DNA of 64,000 bases from an uncultured Bacteroidales bacterium (lineage in GTDB: Bacteria; Bacteroidota; Bacteroidia; Bacteroidales; P3). This document shows positions 63,668 through 64,000 of the stretch, piece after piece; positions within the stretch are counted from its first letter, which is position 1; every line of letters starts with the position of its first letter. Both the position numbers and the translations under genes were made by a program. The stretch spans positions 118,782 through 182,781 of the forward strand of contig CALUHO010000002.1 of NCBI GenBank assembly GCA_944320465.1, given 5' to 3'. The notes under the pieces were generated by a model that searched no databases, was not told the DNA's origin, and saw only the letters and a list, made by a program, of their open reading frames with translations.

Positions 63668-63864
63668 AACCCAAATCGGTCATTAGACTTTGGGGAGATT
63701 GCCCGCTTGTGTCATGCAGCATGCTTCTCGCCTAGCCGAAGGCGTAGCGGGCTACGTCGAGGCGTAGCGAGAAGCAGGATGCGGACAGAGGCGGGCAAGA
63801 TGCCCGAAAGCCTCATTTTCCTAACCGAAAACAGCCCCGGCGTGTCTAATGACCGATTTGGGTT
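63668..63864 (+). repeat. Family A palindromic element, copy A5
   Basis: A 197-bp copy with intact 20-bp termini, nearly identical to A3. It lies in the gene-free stretch 63008-64000, which holds B5, C, A5 and A6 and no supported gene. Confidence 0.9.
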
Positions 63865-63929
63865 GAACTTGCTCAGGCAAGCGAAACCCAATCTTGCATT
63901 TCCAAACGCAGACACGGTTCCCTATTTAT

Positions 63930-64000
63930 CCCAAATCGGTCATTAGACTTTGGGGAGATTGCCCGCTTGTGTCATGCAGCATGCTTCTCGCCTAGCCGAA
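63930..64000 (+). repeat. Family A palindromic element, copy A6 (cut by window edge)
   Basis: CCCAAATCGGTCATTAGA at 63930 followed by the family A interior up to base 64000, in the same orientation as A5 and 66 bp after it. The remainder lies outside the window. Confidence 0.85.

Overview
The window is chromosomal DNA of a Bacteroidota bacterium, most likely of the order Bacteroidales. The evidence is: Bacteroidota-type promoters (-33 TTG/TTTG and -7 TAnnTTTG), a UpxY-type antiterminator with a capsule operon, a complete porP-porK-porL-porM-porN set of type IX secretion genes, many Cys-lipobox lipoproteins, and a Bacteroidota-style AAA-ATPase/PD-(D/E)XK gene. I cannot name the genus. No tRNA, rRNA, CRISPR or phage genes were recognised.

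Layout. (1) 1-20.4 kb, minus strand: a capsule/exopolysaccharide locus. It reads from the upxY promoter (20.35 kb) through the initiating phosphoglycosyl transferase, Wza export lipoprotein, Wzc tyrosine kinase, CpsB-type phosphatase and an unusual three-barrel OmpA protein to wecC, then into an AT-rich block of glycosyltransferases, flippase and polymerase that runs off the left edge. An AAA-ATPase/nuclease-fold gene and a frameshifted HepT-like remnant interrupt it. (2) 20.4-22.0 kb: a 74-bp tandem repeat array that encodes the last codons of a tyrosine recombinase lying upstream of the capsule operon. (3) 22.5-26.4 kb, plus: a biotin-dependent carboxyltransferase, its biotin carrier and an orphan lipoprotein. 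(4) 26.7-32.2 kb, minus: ilvE, a zinc metallopeptidase, cysS, an FtsX/LolE-like permease, rbfA. (5) 32.3-36.1 kb, plus: lpxD, truB, queA, ruvC. (6) 36.1-37.7 kb, minus: HIT protein, greA with a leader terminator, small membrane protein. (7) 37.8-45.2 kb, plus: two exported proteins, then the type IX secretion operon. (8) 45.3-53.4 kb, plus: recG, uvrA, nucleoside kinase, murF. (9) 53.5-58.6 kb, plus: a YbhGFSR-like efflux cassette (HlyD, two ATPases, two permeases). (10) 59-63 kb, minus: lipoprotein, papain-like amidase-fold protein, DUF3127 protein with an SSB-like tail, topB.

The most unusual feature is the intergenic DNA. Three families of 100-280 bp palindromic elements (called A, B and C here) fill almost every gap over 180 bp in regions 3, 4, 9 and 10. 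Family A is a 197-bp element with 20-bp inverted termini (six copies or parts). Family B has a conserved core, but its outer stems change sequence from copy to copy while staying complementary; several copies start at or just after a stop codon. Family C is a 204-bp element; the window holds both the filled site and a closely matching empty site, which reveals a 3-bp TTA target duplication. Some gene 3' ends (the papain-like protein, the HlyD protein, the metallopeptidase and the recombinase) lie inside repeat sequence.
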